Positions 48,033 to 59,346 of a stretch of 64,000 nt of DNA are shown here, one piece after another. The position numbers and the translations under genes were made by a program. Numbering within the stretch: position 1 is the stretch's first letter; each line of letters opens with the position of its first letter. The stretch is from Epiperipatus broadwayi (taxonomy: Eukaryota; Onychophora; Udeonychophora; Euonychophora; Peripatidae): the NCBI GenBank assembly GCA_028023455.1, contig JAQFVV010006648.1, positions 62,001 to 126,000 on the forward strand. The letters are read 5' to 3'. The notes below the pieces were generated by a model. The model was not told the DNA's origin. It worked only from the letters and a program-made list of their open reading frames with translations, and made no database searches.

Positions 48033-49503
48033 GGGAAATTTTGCCTTCCCCTCCATTCTAATATCTGTTCCCATAAGCGATGCTCTGCACCCCGTACTGA
48101 TGAACTTTATATATTTTTCCAGTGAAAAATAAATGCTAATTACCATGAAATAATGCTACACTAGATCTAGTGAAACAATACTGATGGACTGACTCGTAGT
48201 AAAATCACTCTTCCAAATAAGCAAGATAAAAGAACTTTGACCGCCTGTAATCCTCAAGTCATGTCTTCTCTGTAATATTTATTATAATTTCTAATCATAT
48301 ATTAAATGTCTTCAAAATCTGTAATTCCTATAACTCTATATAACTAATCACTATTAAGCCTCTTATAAAATATTTTTTCTGTTCTTTTATTTCCAAGCGG
48401 CAAATAACTTTCATTTAGATTTATGTATTTATATTTTAAAAAGAAATGCCAATAATATTTCTGAAATCGCAAGCATATAATTTATTTTCGTTTTCCCCAC
48501 CCATCATTTATGGGTAATTAACTTGTAACTTAATCAAAACAAGTCTTTTTCGACTTGCCCAGATGCTTGCAATTTTAGATAAACAAACTAATTATATTTA
48601 TGTTTACTGTAGAAAAACAGATTGATATCTGTTTTTTTTATATATATTTTCCTTTTAAATAATGGCTATCTCTTATTATTAAATTATATTATATATGTAA
48701 AACCCATCTTAGCTATTACCACCACTCATTTATTTTGTATTAAATTATATATTTCCATAAGGGCATTTAGTAACCAAGATTGAGATTTATTAAATGTGTG
48801 GGAAGTAATGAATAATATTAAGTAACATAATGTAAGGGGGGGGGGGAATCTTCAGATCTTAGTTTTATATTTAATTATAAATATTATCCATGTTTGTTTA
48901 ACGAAGAAACCATACCATTACGCCGAGCATTTCACAATTTATGGGCATTAAATATGTTTAGATAGTCTTTAAAGCTATAGTTATATTATGTTATTAAGCG
49001 TTGCATGCATATAGGCCACTTCATTTATATATATTCGTGCTTCTTTCTCACATGGAGGTATTCGCTAAGTCGAGCCCCATCGTCGTTCTCTGTGTCCTAT
49101 AAACAAGGCTGTAAAAATATCCTGTGGACACAATTGGTCGTATGAGCATGCTTTATACGGGAATCGCTCTGAAAAAACCAGCCCGATAAAGGCATAGCCG
49201 ACCGCCCTTCATCTCAACACCAACCCTGCCTATGTTTGCAGAGGAAATCGGTCAACTTCATTATTAAATTTCATGAAGCACATTCCAGGGTCCATAATTG
49301 GACCACCCCAATCTGCCGCCATGCACACCGCCTTTCAGTAATTTTATTAGTCGCCCAGAAATAGCCATAAGTCATAATGAGATGATTTCTTTAAACAGAC
49401 ATATTTCCATTAGTTTACTATACGTATCAATGCGATAGATTTAGTATCGTTTATATAATTATTCATTATCCGTCCCGCAAATTAGTTGTTTATAATTCAA
49501 ATT
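48033..49503. other. AT-rich DNA with one GC-richer island
   Basis: The stretch 49040-49345 is unusually rich in G, C and CpG (for example gccgaccgcccttc and ctgccgccatgcacaccgcc), without a long ORF on either strand and without a tRNA- or snRNA-like pattern that I can see. A poly(G) run lies at 48836-48847. The source of the island is unknown. Confidence 0.45.
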
Positions 49504-49651
49504 AGTAATAATTTACTAAGGCTGTAACCTTAGAAATAAGCGTCTGAAAAATACGAAGGTAGGGACCTCTATAGATCTTAAAACACAGGTCCCTACCTTC
49601 GTATTTTTCAGACGCTTATTTCTAAGGTTACAGCCTTAGTAAATTATTACT
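49504..49651. repeat. Perfect 65-bp inverted repeat (hairpin)
   Basis: Arm 49504-49568 and arm 49587-49651 are perfect reverse complements over 65 bp, with an 18-bp spacer. The arms contain 'tttcagacgcttattt' and 'aaggttacagcctta', relating them to the repeats at 51965-52435 and 56562-57155. Perfect arms imply a recent origin or gene conversion. Transcription would give a long, almost perfect hairpin RNA. Confidence 0.95.
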
Positions 49652-51964
49652 TAATACAATAATGGGCGTTTAATAAAAATTTATAATTCAAATTAGTAAA
49701 AATATTGAATATAACAAATGTAATATCTGCTTGCAAAATTATTTTCTCTTTAAATCAGATAAATGCTCTGCTCGTCTCTGGGGGTGTAATAATATTCTAG
49801 TAATGCATTCCAATAGCGCTAATTCCTTAAATCACACACATATATTATTGGCATAGCTGCAAATATCAAACTATTGTAAAATATGAATTAAATATATATA
49901 TATATAATACGTATGAGGCTAATGTCAGATAAATAACCCGACATAATTTTTGTTATTAATCTAATAAATCTTAAATATATATCATCTCTCAAACCATTGC
50001 TTTCTTTTAGTTAAGTTAATATATTAAGTTATTAATTATGCTCAATTTGACTAGATGATCTCCGCTAAATACATATTTAATATGCTAAGTCACGAGCCTT
50101 CATTACTCATAAAATATAGTTAGTTGCTAAGTTAGTCTCTCATTAAAATCTAGCCTTGAGTCTTTTTGAGTCTCCGATGAGCGATGCCAGCGGGTGAGAA
50201 GTAAATTTATCGATGTCATCGGGATTGTTGTTCATAATTTTATAGGTAAATAGGGCAGAGTTCATGAGTGTTCCTGACCTGTGTATCTTGCACATGAGTG
50301 GATTCGAGGTACTTTTGCCTAGATGTTAGATCTTGTTACGTGAACATACAAATCCGACCAGCACAGTACAAACATTGAAATTTAAACATTTCATAGATAT
50401 ATTAAAAGTTTTTTTATTTAAATAATTTTGTATTTTATGTGTAAAAAGTTGTTTTTCTTATATATTATTTAAGTCCAATTTTTTTTATTTATTTGAAAGG
50501 ATTAAGAAAGAGTCCAATTTCTTATTAAAGTTGAGAGGGAAAAATGAGGTCAATTTTCACATAACTTTACAATGTGAAAAATTTGGGGGGGGGGGGTGAG
50601 GACAATGATTCATTAATAAACTATTAAAATTACTAAGAGTCCCAGATTATTTAGACAACACCAAATAATAAATTTTGAAAAAATATAGAGATAAGAGAAA
50701 GGATTGTGTCGCAGCTGCACTGATAAAGTATAATTTATATATAGCTGGGTTTTCCAGTGACAAAATGTGTGTGATGTTATTGGGAGGCAAGCACATATAT
50801 AGTTTGAAAAATAAGATAGTTTGGCAGAATAAGTCTTATTGCCTCTTAGAAGTCATGCATCATTTTTTTTCTACAAATAATGAAGGGGTGGAAAAGATAT
50901 TTTGTTTAAGGATGCTTTTTTGGCTACCCAACGAACTCTCTATGCACATTGGAAGAGTTAAAATCCAAAGGGAAAGCAAGAAATAGCATCCTATGGCTGA
51001 TCTCCAAAGTTCAAAGAAGAGTTCGAATCCTGTTATTGTTTCACATATGCCGTTACTGAATTCAAATAAAGACATGTAAAATTTCTGAAACTTATATTAA
51101 AAGCAGAAAATATCCATTTGTCTATAAAAGTAATCATACCCAGATCTGAAGAAATGAAGAACCAATCCTAGTGTTAAAATGGTCACTAAAGAAACACAAT
51201 TTATCTCACTGTATCATCATCATCACAGTGAAGCAGAAGATTTACATGCATAAACTTAAATAGAACTTTTCCAGTAAAACTATGCATATTTGAATAATGG
51301 TCTGATGCTGAATTCAAACTCTCAACCTTAAATAAGCTGATCTTCAAATGAAATCCATTAGACTCATTGAAACTGTTTTCACATGAAAAATAAAAAAAGA
51401 ACTTGGTGATATCAATTTTAATTTTGTTTTCCCTAAGACTATTAACAATTTTCCTTTAAATAAATCCAATTACACCCCCTCTCTATGTCTCTTAAGTATT
51501 AAAAATATGAATCAATTATTGGAAAAGGTTTTTCAATAATTATGGATATTGACATTATTGGTATAATATGTTTTATTTGATGACCATTACCTGTAACCAT
51601 ATGTATATATATATATTGATAAACTGCCTTTTATGTATTAATTGAGGTATCATAAGAAATGTATTATTCTTATCATATATAAAGGCTGAATACGACATAT
51701 ACTCACACACCTAATGATATAAATATCCCTAGCTGAATACCTGTTGAGTATAAATGTACAAATCGATAAGGGTAGAAATTTGATATAAACAGAGATAGAT
51801 TTTAAAGTAGTTAGTAACCTAAATTAATGAAAATTGAGTTAAGTAATTTAAAACCGATTTCTTTAGATATACTTATCGTTATAATTCAATTAAATTTTCT
51901 CTACGTATTTTTTGATTATTATTTTCTCAGATTATAGTTAATATATATATATATGTTAACGCTA
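49652..51964. other. AT-rich DNA, nothing recognised
   Basis: There is a poly(G) run at about 50584-50595. The 103-codon frame at 50675-50986 shows no recognisable domain and overlaps a 71-codon frame on the other strand. I do not call it a gene. Confidence 0.5.
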
Positions 51965-52435
51965 TAACTCTTGTCTTTTAAATAAATCTTGTGTTAAGAT
52001 TTGCAGAGGTCCCTACTGTCGTTTTTTCAGGCGCATAGTCTTAAGGTTATAGCCTTAATATATATTACATTATGTGACAAGTATACGCTTTTCAAATATA
52101 ATTATTATAACTTTATATTATTTTATAATAATTCTAAGCTTAAGATCTCAACACTGACACATTGTAAATCGAACGATTACATGAATGTTAATGTGTTATA
52201 TAAATTGTGGACTTAATCTGTGAGGTATTTAATATAGCTCTCAAATCAAAATGCTTTAGATTCTCTTATTTATTTAGAAAGTAAGTTAAGATAAGAGTGG
52301 CAGCTCTTGTCTTTTAAATAAATATTGTGTTAAGATTTGCAGAGGTCCTACTGTCGTTTTTTCAGGCGCATGGTCTTAAGGTTATGGCCTTAATATATAT
52401 TACTTTATGTAATAAGTGTGGCTTTACAAATATTA
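51965..52435. repeat. ~343-bp tandem unit of the 'caggcgca' repeat family
   Basis: A first unit starts at about 51968 (ctcttgtcttttaaataaat) and a second, incomplete one at about 52308. Both contain gatttgcagaggtcc, tgtcgttttttcaggcgcat and cttaaggttatRgccttaat. Related sequence forms the perfect hairpin at 49504-49651 and the inverted structure at 56562-57155. Confidence 0.85.
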
Positions 52436-53111
52436 ATTTTATATTATCTTAAAAAAATTCTAAGCATAAGATAAAGCTATCTAGTAACCAAATTTTAGTT
52501 TTTAAAATTTTTAAAAATAATCGCAGCTAAATATGCATCCAGTCATCAAACTCTAAAATTTGTAAAGTTCTGAGGGTAACGATGTTGAAGTGTTTAAACC
52601 TAACTTACATATTTACTTTATAAAATTATTAATACTCCAGTATCCAATTATTATTAAATAAAGAGCTAATAGTATTCGGTATACTTGTTAAAAGTTGCTT
52701 TTTTGTCACAGTCTATTTTTTAACCTCTAAATAATATTTTTAAAGGCCAAAATTCTTTACACAATCATCATATTGATAACTGACAAGAAGATGACACTAA
52801 TCAACAATTTTTTTATCTATAGTTGCTTGAGAATTTTATTGTTATTCGACCTCCATTTTATTTTAAGAATCACCCGAATTTAATTTCCACTTATTAGCAA
52901 ATCTTGAATTATTAGTTTGATTACATAAATTATTTATGTGATTGATCAAAAAAGTATTATCGGGGTAACGACAAAAAACCCATTCAATTATATTCTTAAA
53001 TAATGATAAAGATTAATCATATTTTATAAATCTGTAATAAACCTCGATATTGAAAGAAATAAAAATATTTTGCAGTTTTTACCTATTTTGAAGTCAAACA
53101 TAATCGGATAT
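52436..53111. other. AT-rich DNA, nothing recognised
   Basis: No gene or repeat was recognised. Confidence 0.55.
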
Positions 53112-53218
53112 CAAGCGTTGGTGGTCGGGAGGTCGGCGCGGCTGCCTCGCCGGCGGTGGTCCCGGATTGGCGGGTTCGCGTCCGGCCCGATGCTATGACA
53201 CATGGAAAAAAAAAAACT
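53112..53218 (+). mobile_element. tRNA-derived SINE, family 1, GC-rich copy
   Basis: It begins tcaagcgttggtgg like the copy at 10664-10758 and has a B-box-like gcgggttcgcgtccgg. It ends ctatgacacatgg plus an A tract. It is flanked by taatcggatat (53101-53111) and taatcggaaat (53219-53229), an 11-bp target duplication with one mismatch. Unlike everything around it, it is strongly GC-rich with many CpG sites. Confidence 0.82.
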
Positions 53219-53803
53219 TAATCGGAAATCATGTATGCACATGTTTATATTCTCTTTCTCTTCATATATATATAACCGAAAGTATTTCTACGGATATATA
53301 TATATATATCGCTTATAAATAAATGCAAACAATTTCCTAATATATAACAAAAACAAAATAGGTAATAGCAATTATTAACTTCTTTGTAGAACATTAAATT
53401 ATCTGGTAAATCACTGATGAAACAACAATATTTCATTTCAGTAACATTTTTTTAAAAAATGTACTTGCAATCATAAATACTTGTGATTTAATGATTTAAT
53501 AACAAAGGCTATGTTACATTGTTCAAATACTTAATATTTATTAAAGATTAATTTAAGTTCACTTTATTTTTCTTTAATTCTCATCAAACAGAAAAAAAAT
53601 AAATAATTGAATAAAATATTTCAAAATATTGCTATTAGATTTAATACAAACAAACAAAAAAAAATTGCAAAAAGGGTTTTTTTAAAATTGAAAATCAAGA
53701 TTAAAATAAAAGTCAAAAATAAATGTAATTGAAATTCAAAATATCAGATATTCTTTGGAAAATTTTGCAGGCTTGATTTAGCAATATTCATTTACAAAAA
53801 TTT

Positions 53804-54103
53804 TCACGGTTGTTTGCGTTTAATTACATGTTCTTTCATTTCACGAAATAAATGTACGTTTAGATCTTGACCTATCCACTGCTTGGCTTTATCAAATATC
53901 ATCGTGCTTGAGAATCTAGTTTCTGGTCTTTCATAAGCTGTAATCACCACTGCGTAATAAGCTAATCCGTTAGTGAAGACACCGGTGTACTTGTTCTTGA
54001 GATGATGAAAACATATTTTACTCTCATGTTCTATATGAGGTATCCTAAAATGTAAACAGACATTAGTAATAAGCTCCAAAGGATCTTTTTTAACTTCGGC
54101 CAT
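53804..54103 (-). CDS. Small uncharacterised protein, candidate host exon or gene (99 aa)
   Basis: The frame runs from ATG at 54103 (MAEVKKDPLELITNVC) to TGA at 53804 (...EHVIKRKQP). I prefer this Met over the in-frame one at 54145, because its context (gtgATGG) has a purine at -3 and G at +4. The composition is unlike the surrounding chance frames: balanced residues with Trp, Cys, His and Pro, and no Phe/Tyr/Lys runs. It seems soluble and helical, for example DPLELITNVCLHFRIP and MIFDKAKQWIGQDL, with no signal peptide or membrane segment. I do not recognise the family. An all-helical fold of cyclin/TFIIB type is conceivable but unsupported. It could be a single-exon gene, a retrocopy or one exon with splice sites I have not identified. 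The DNA on both sides is featureless. Confidence 0.4.
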   Translation of the reverse strand: MAEVKKDPLELITNVCLHFRIPHIEHESKICFHHLKNKYTGVFTNGLAYYAVVITAYERPETRFSSTMIFDKAKQWIGQDLNVHLFREMKEHVIKRKQP

Positions 54104-54467
54104 CACGTAAATAATGTAGTTGAATTTCTTACTTTTGCACATCAAAAATCTTTCTTAAAATTATTTATTCCGAAAATTAGAACCAATTTTGCATAAATTT
54201 AAATAGATAAATATTAATGATGTGGTTTTATGAAGCTGTCTATTTTATTTCAAATAATCAAAATATAATTTGTTTATTGGATAAGTTAATTAATAGTAAA
54301 TGAATACGTAAAATGTCATAGTAAGTGATTACTTCAACAGAGTTTATAATAGGCATTTGAGGAATAAGTGGACGATTTTTGTATTTATATTTATTAATTA
54401 AATTTTAAATATCTACTTATATAATTCTATGGCAATATGGAATTTGTTTATACGGAATGTATGTTAT

Positions 54468-54575
54468 ATATGTAAATAGAGGGATCGGAAATCAGGATCA
54501 TGCAATCTATTCATTCTCCACTTTCTCTCAAGCACCCACTACACATGACCACACTCATGCAAGAAAGATACATGA
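54468..54575 (-). repeat. Family A foldback fragment
   Basis: It shares 'atgtaaatagagggat', 'cattctccac', 'ctcaagca' and 'acatgaccacac' with the units at 3138-3424 and 43690-44060. Only one arm is present. Confidence 0.65.
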
Positions 54576-54869
54576 ACCCCAGTAAAAGAATTTTGTGGAG
54601 ATTCAGCTCCCATTAGTAGGGTAGATCATAATTTCCTATACATTTATACAATTAGTACTCGGTTTATAAGCCGTTTAGGACTTCCTAAAATTATTAGAAC
54701 CTATATATATATAAAGATCTTCACTGGTTTTAAATATAAAACATATTATTCAAGTGGTTTTGTGTAAGATTCAAAATACCATTCTACTGATGTTTCTGTT
54801 ATAGAGCGGCCAACAATCAGTTGTAATAAATTATAAGGTTGCATAATAACGTTAATTAAAACCACTAAA

Positions 54870-54998
54870 CATCACATGATCACCATTTCTTATGCTAGCA
54901 CATTACTAGATAGGGATTTTATGCACAAGGCTTCTGGCATCCATTTATTATATTGGTGACTGAGTGGCACTACTGTATTGATACTTTTGCCTATGTTA
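54870..54998. repeat. Family 2 hammerhead-element fragment
   Basis: A piece on one strand (aaaccactaaacatcacatgatcacc) is followed by an inverted piece (ctagatagggattttatgcacaag...ggcactactgta). The ribozyme segment between them is missing. Confidence 0.65.
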
Positions 54999-56561
54999 AT
55001 TAAAACGAGTTGATAACCGATGCGAATTAGACGAAATATTGATGTGATGTTCTATATATATATATATTAAATGGGCACAGTAGGATTATTATGAGAAAAA
55101 AATTAAATGTTTATTTGCCCAAGGTATAAGCAGGATTTAACTTATATATATATGGCACCTTAATAAAAAAAAAGGTTGAACAAATAATTGATAGAGAGTA
55201 TAGAATAATAAATATCTATTTATTATTCTCATAAAAAATAAGTCTTTAAATAGATTAGCATAAAAGATAAATCTCCAAAGTTGGATTGGTTTTGTAAGAA
55301 AAGGAAAAAAAGATGTGGCTAGGCGATTTGTAAAATTACTGATGACTGAAAATGAAAAATGTATGTCTAAATTGCACATTTGCAACAACAGGCGTAGATA
55401 AAACCCCTCTTTTGTTATTACAGTGATCAGAGCTGTTAAGCGTAACCGATTTTACCTAATGATATATAGTAAGGATAACTATTGTTAAATAAAAAAGGCA
55501 GAAGCATTGAACTGAATGTCACACCAATTATTTACGGCTTGAAATTAATTGTAGTAAATTGTATTTTGATAGTCCAAGGTATAACCAAATATCTGCAGTT
55601 TATAAAATTTTGAAATAAAAAATATATATATAGGTGATTGCCTTGACATGTTACATTATATCATTACTTAAATAAAATGTTCTGCAGAATGATAGAAACT
55701 AATGAAAGTGATTTATAATATAAATTAACAACATTAATAAGGTTAAATATGTATAAAGTTAAGGCTGTAAAATATATGTAAAAAAAGAATCAATACCCCC
55801 CAAAAAAATCTAAATTAGGTCTGGATATAATAGGGTCGCTGAAACACAGACCACGTTCATAGTGTTACAACAATATCAATAAGATTAGCAACTTATCGAT
55901 AAAAAGAGATATACGTTTTTGAAATATTTGAATTGAAAAGATCTCTTTGAATATTTTCAATAGAACTGCTAACATGGAAGATTGAGTTCACTTACAATTG
56001 CTATAAGCTAGTGATATGTATGTAAGGAAGTAAATGCATTTATAGATACAATTCTTCCTGTATGCATAAATAACACATTACATCAGTATTTGCAGATGTT
56101 ATTCTTCCACGTAAAAAGTTTTGATTTGTAAAGCTATGGTTTTTTATATTTTTAGAAATAGTAAAAAAAAAGTAGGAAGCTTTATCATTGTTGGTGTCAG
56201 CTGTTAAGTTATAGGTCTCCCAACCCCCCTCTCTTTAAAAGTAATGTGAGAATGGGGAATGAGTATTTGGTAATTAATATGAATGAAATATTAATGACTT
56301 TGCTTTTGATAGGGTGAAGTTTGTATATAGGACTTACATGAATATATAGGTTTAAATATTAGGGAAGAAAAGAATGAGTTTAACCAATATATTGATTGCT
56401 CTCTGACTGTAAAATGTGGAGACATAATGTTAAAAGGGACCATTTAAATTTTGTTGTTTTGGCATTTTATTTTATATTTATGGCAACATCTTTTTTTTTT
56501 ACCCCAAATAAGTCGGGTACATATTGAGGGTATAATTTTTTTGAAAAATGTGGTGAAATTA
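54999..56561. other. AT-rich DNA, nothing recognised
   Basis: No gene was seen. The minus frame at 55137-55388 is Phe/Leu-rich and not a recognised protein. Confidence 0.5.
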
Positions 56562-57155
56562 ATATCTGCAGTATAAATATTAATTCTTATTAAGTGTGTC
56601 AGCAAGTAATACATATGTAAGGCTAAAACCTTAGTACATGCACCTTGAGTGCTTAATTTTAGCGAGAGAGACTTCTACAAATCATAACGCAAGATTCGAC
56701 TTCATAAAGATAAGAGGGACCCTCTTATTTCTAACCTATTTTTCTTAATTATATAGGCAAATCTAAAGCATTTTGATTTGGGAACATCAAGCTAATGAAT
56801 TTTCACTGATTAAGACCACTATTTTTGTTAAACATTAATGTTCAGGCGCATGTACTAAGGTTTTAGCCTTATATAAGTATTACATGCTGACAATAAGAAT
56901 TAATATTTACAACTTTAAATTGATTCAAAATATTTCTAAATTTAATATATGAATATCGAAAGATTTCGCAAATGTTAATGTTTAACAGAAATAGTGGACT
57001 TAATCAGTGAAGAATTTATTAGCTCCATGCTCCCAAATCAAAATGCTTTAGATTTGTCTATATAATTAAGAAAAATAGGTTAGAGATAACAGGGTTCCTC
57101 TTATTTTTATAAAATCGAATCTTGCGTTATGATTTGTAGAGATCTATCTGCAGTA
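56562..57155. repeat. Inverted repeats in X-Y-X'-Y' order, 'caggcgca' family
   Basis: Block X (56570-56645) recurs inverted at 56845-56925. Block Y (56675-56850, tctacaaatcataacgcaag...) recurs inverted at 56945-57145. A simple palindrome would be X-Y-Y'-X', but here the inverted blocks keep the order X'-Y'. That is what a tandem or circular unit produces when an inverted copy is joined out of register. Confidence 0.75.
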
Positions 57156-58255
57156 TAGTAATTGATTCTTGGAAATAATACCATATTGAGGAGAAAAAAA
57201 TTGTTGCATAATGATGGATAAGATCAGAAAAACTTTTCAGAGCGAGTTTATGTCCTTTTTAATTGAAATCAGAATCATATTTTGTACTACTAGCTTTAAT
57301 GTATTAAAAAAAGACGAAATAAAATTTATGAGCAGGAAAGTAGAATATATCTATTTACCAGTAAAAATGCACCGTGTTGACGACTACTGTTTATAAAAGT
57401 TAAAAAGAAAGCTTGAGAGTGATGCTCTAGTATGGAAAAGCCTTTGGGTCGAAGTTTAATGGGGAAAAAAGATTACTAAGTCATCCTTACATAAAATATG
57501 CTGACTGTTTGATTTATGAGGGGTGTGTATAATTTATTTACTATTTTTTTTTTATTTGAAGGAAAAGTGGATTAATATATACTATGAAGAATAAAAACTG
57601 GAAGTATTGAAATATGAGGATGGAATCTAGAAAATAATTTTCCACTTATTTACAATATATTTATTTCTCGTTAATGTAACCTATCTTTAAAAGCATAAAT
57701 AGTCAATGTGGCAGATCAATATAAATAGACAAACTAACTTAAGTTAGTTTAAAAATCCTAAGGACCTTATATAAGTTCAAATCACAAGCTATTTTGAATA
57801 GCATAACTAAAGGTGGTTATAGAATGGACGTACATTTCATTAGTATCTTGTTATTCCTAACATGTCTTTATATTAAAATTAAATTAAAAAGATGGTAATG
57901 GATGATAAAATTGTTACTGACAATGATCATGTATTATCACATAATTTTAATCTATAAGTATGTTTCTATTGATTAGCAAATTGGTAAGTATATATAGTAA
58001 AGGTATAGGAATTTTATGTTAGATGAAAACTTATAGAAGTTTATTTATTGACATGTAATCAACAGCATCTAATATCCAATTGTAAAATAAAAGAATTGAG
58101 TTGCTTTTTGTCACCATTTATCATCTTGAATAGTGTTACTGCTTCAGATAAACAGCTTTCCTTCATGGAAAACTGTTATTTGTATATTATGAGAAGAATG
58201 AAAGGTTGCATCTTATTTTTAATAAGCAAATTGATTATTTGGAAGATATGTAAAG
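57156..58255. other. AT-rich DNA, nothing recognised
   Basis: No gene was seen. The 61-codon frame at 57211-57396 is unrecognised. Confidence 0.5.
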
Positions 58256-58387
58256 ACATATATATATACATATATATATATATATATTATATGATCACTA
58301 GATGGAGCTTTACCAATAACTCCAAACATGTTTTTGTTTACATAAACTCTAGAGAGATAGAATTCAATATCTCTTTCATTGTCTCCA

Positions 58388-58434
58388 CCTTCAGACCAGC
58401 TGATTTCGAGCTAGTTGACTCTCATCAGTGAAGG
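58388..58434 (-). ncRNA. Type I hammerhead ribozyme, family 1, left arm
   Basis: On the minus strand, helix I CCTTCA (58434-58429) pairs with TGAAGG (58393-58388) and can extend outward with one bulge. The core CTGATGA is at 58428-58422. Helix II is GAGT/GCTC with a 6-nt loop. GAAA is at 58407-58404. Helix III is TC/GG plus the closing A-U pair around an AGCT loop. The cleavage triplet GTC is at 58396-58394, with cut after its C. The core has the canonical form CTGATGAG...CGAAA. Confidence 0.9.
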
Positions 58435-58623
58435 GTAGGGACTGGAAACTAGATCTAAACACTAACTTAAAAAATCAGCATTTATGAAACAAGTTTCTAT
58501 CAGTTTGGCTGGATTTGAAGATATTTACGTATCTGAAAAATTCATGCTTTCAAACTGATAGAAACTTGTTTCATAAACACTGATTTTTTGAGTTAGTGTT
58601 TAGATCTAGTTTCTAGTCCCTAC

Positions 58624-58673
58624 CCTTCACTGATGAGAGTCAACTAGCTTGAAATCAGCTGGTCTGAAGGTGG
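58624..58673 (+). ncRNA. Type I hammerhead ribozyme, family 1, right arm
   Basis: CCTTCA is at 58624-58629 and pairs with TGAAGG 58665-58670. The core CTGATGA is at 58630-58636. Helix II is GAGT 58637-58640 with GCTT 58647-58650 (G-U closing pair instead of G-C). GAAA is at 58651-58654. Helix III encloses AGCT 58657-58660. GTC is at 58662-58664, with cleavage after 58664. The weakened base pair at the foot of helix II may lower activity relative to the left arm. Confidence 0.87.
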
Positions 58674-58768
58674 AAACAACAAAAGAGATATTGAATTCTA
58701 TCTCCCTAGGCGTTTATGTAAACAAAAGCTTGTTTGGAGTTTTTGGTAAAGCTCCATCTAGTGTTCAT

Positions 58769-59346
58769 AAAATTACAAGCTGAAAGCAAGTTTCAAAATT
58801 TATAACTTGTTTTGTTTATCATATATATATAATAAAAAAAAAATACAAAAAAAAAACCTCCCTCCCTATGTCTTATCATATCAAAACCCCCCAAACAACC
58901 ATCCATCTACATCTTTCTTTTTAACACCCTAAGACATTGTAATCCTCATTCTCCTCTCATTCTCTCCCATTATTATTTTTCACTTCTTTGTTTCTTGCTA
59001 CTATAAGAGAGTAATAAAAGAATATATAACTTTTAAAAATTAAATCTATTCTCTGTTTTTTTACTATACTTTTATTTTTGATATTTTTAGCTTTCTGATT
59101 CCCAATTCTCTTTTTACACAAGTTATCGTTTTATGTAACTTTTTCTTTAAACATTATCTCCATAAAGCATCCTCAATTAACCACATCCTTTATAAATAAT
59201 TAAAAATAAATTAATTTATTTTCAAAAACAATACAAAATCATAAACATTTAAAAACTTTTAATTTTTCTACATTGCGCTTCCTACTAATAAATACTTTTT
59301 TTCGCTTTTTTTCCTTTATATTATGTTTATATATATTTATTTGTCT
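58769..59346. other. AT-rich DNA, nothing recognised
   Basis: The top strand is pyrimidine-biased (many C and T runs), with no gene. Confidence 0.5.

Larger units (their letters stand above)
58291..58768. mobile_element. Palindromic hammerhead element, family 1
   Basis: Arms 58291-58506 and 58552-58768 are inverted copies with a 45-bp spacer. Outer ends are cactagatggagcttta and its complement. The arms differ at few positions, so the element is fairly young. Each arm carries a hammerhead ribozyme in which every required base is present. The left end adjoins a TA microsatellite (58256-58288). The plus-strand frame ending at 58431 merely reads through it. Confidence 0.85.

Noticed and set aside
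48082-48120. CTGATGA ... GAAA with a 3-bp ACT/AGT hairpin, resembling a hammerhead
   Set aside because: The hairpin is weak with a long AT loop, and neither a cleavage triplet nor helix I pairing follows. Likely chance.
49040-49345. Conserved exon or structural RNA in the GC-richer island
   Set aside because: I found no open frame of useful length on either strand and no recognisable RNA fold. I kept it only as an unassigned island.
50675-50986. 103-codon plus-strand frame
   Set aside because: No recognised motif, weak start context and no support from neighbours.
55335-55365. CTGATGA followed closely by GAAA
   Set aside because: Only two bases separate the blocks, so no helix II is possible.
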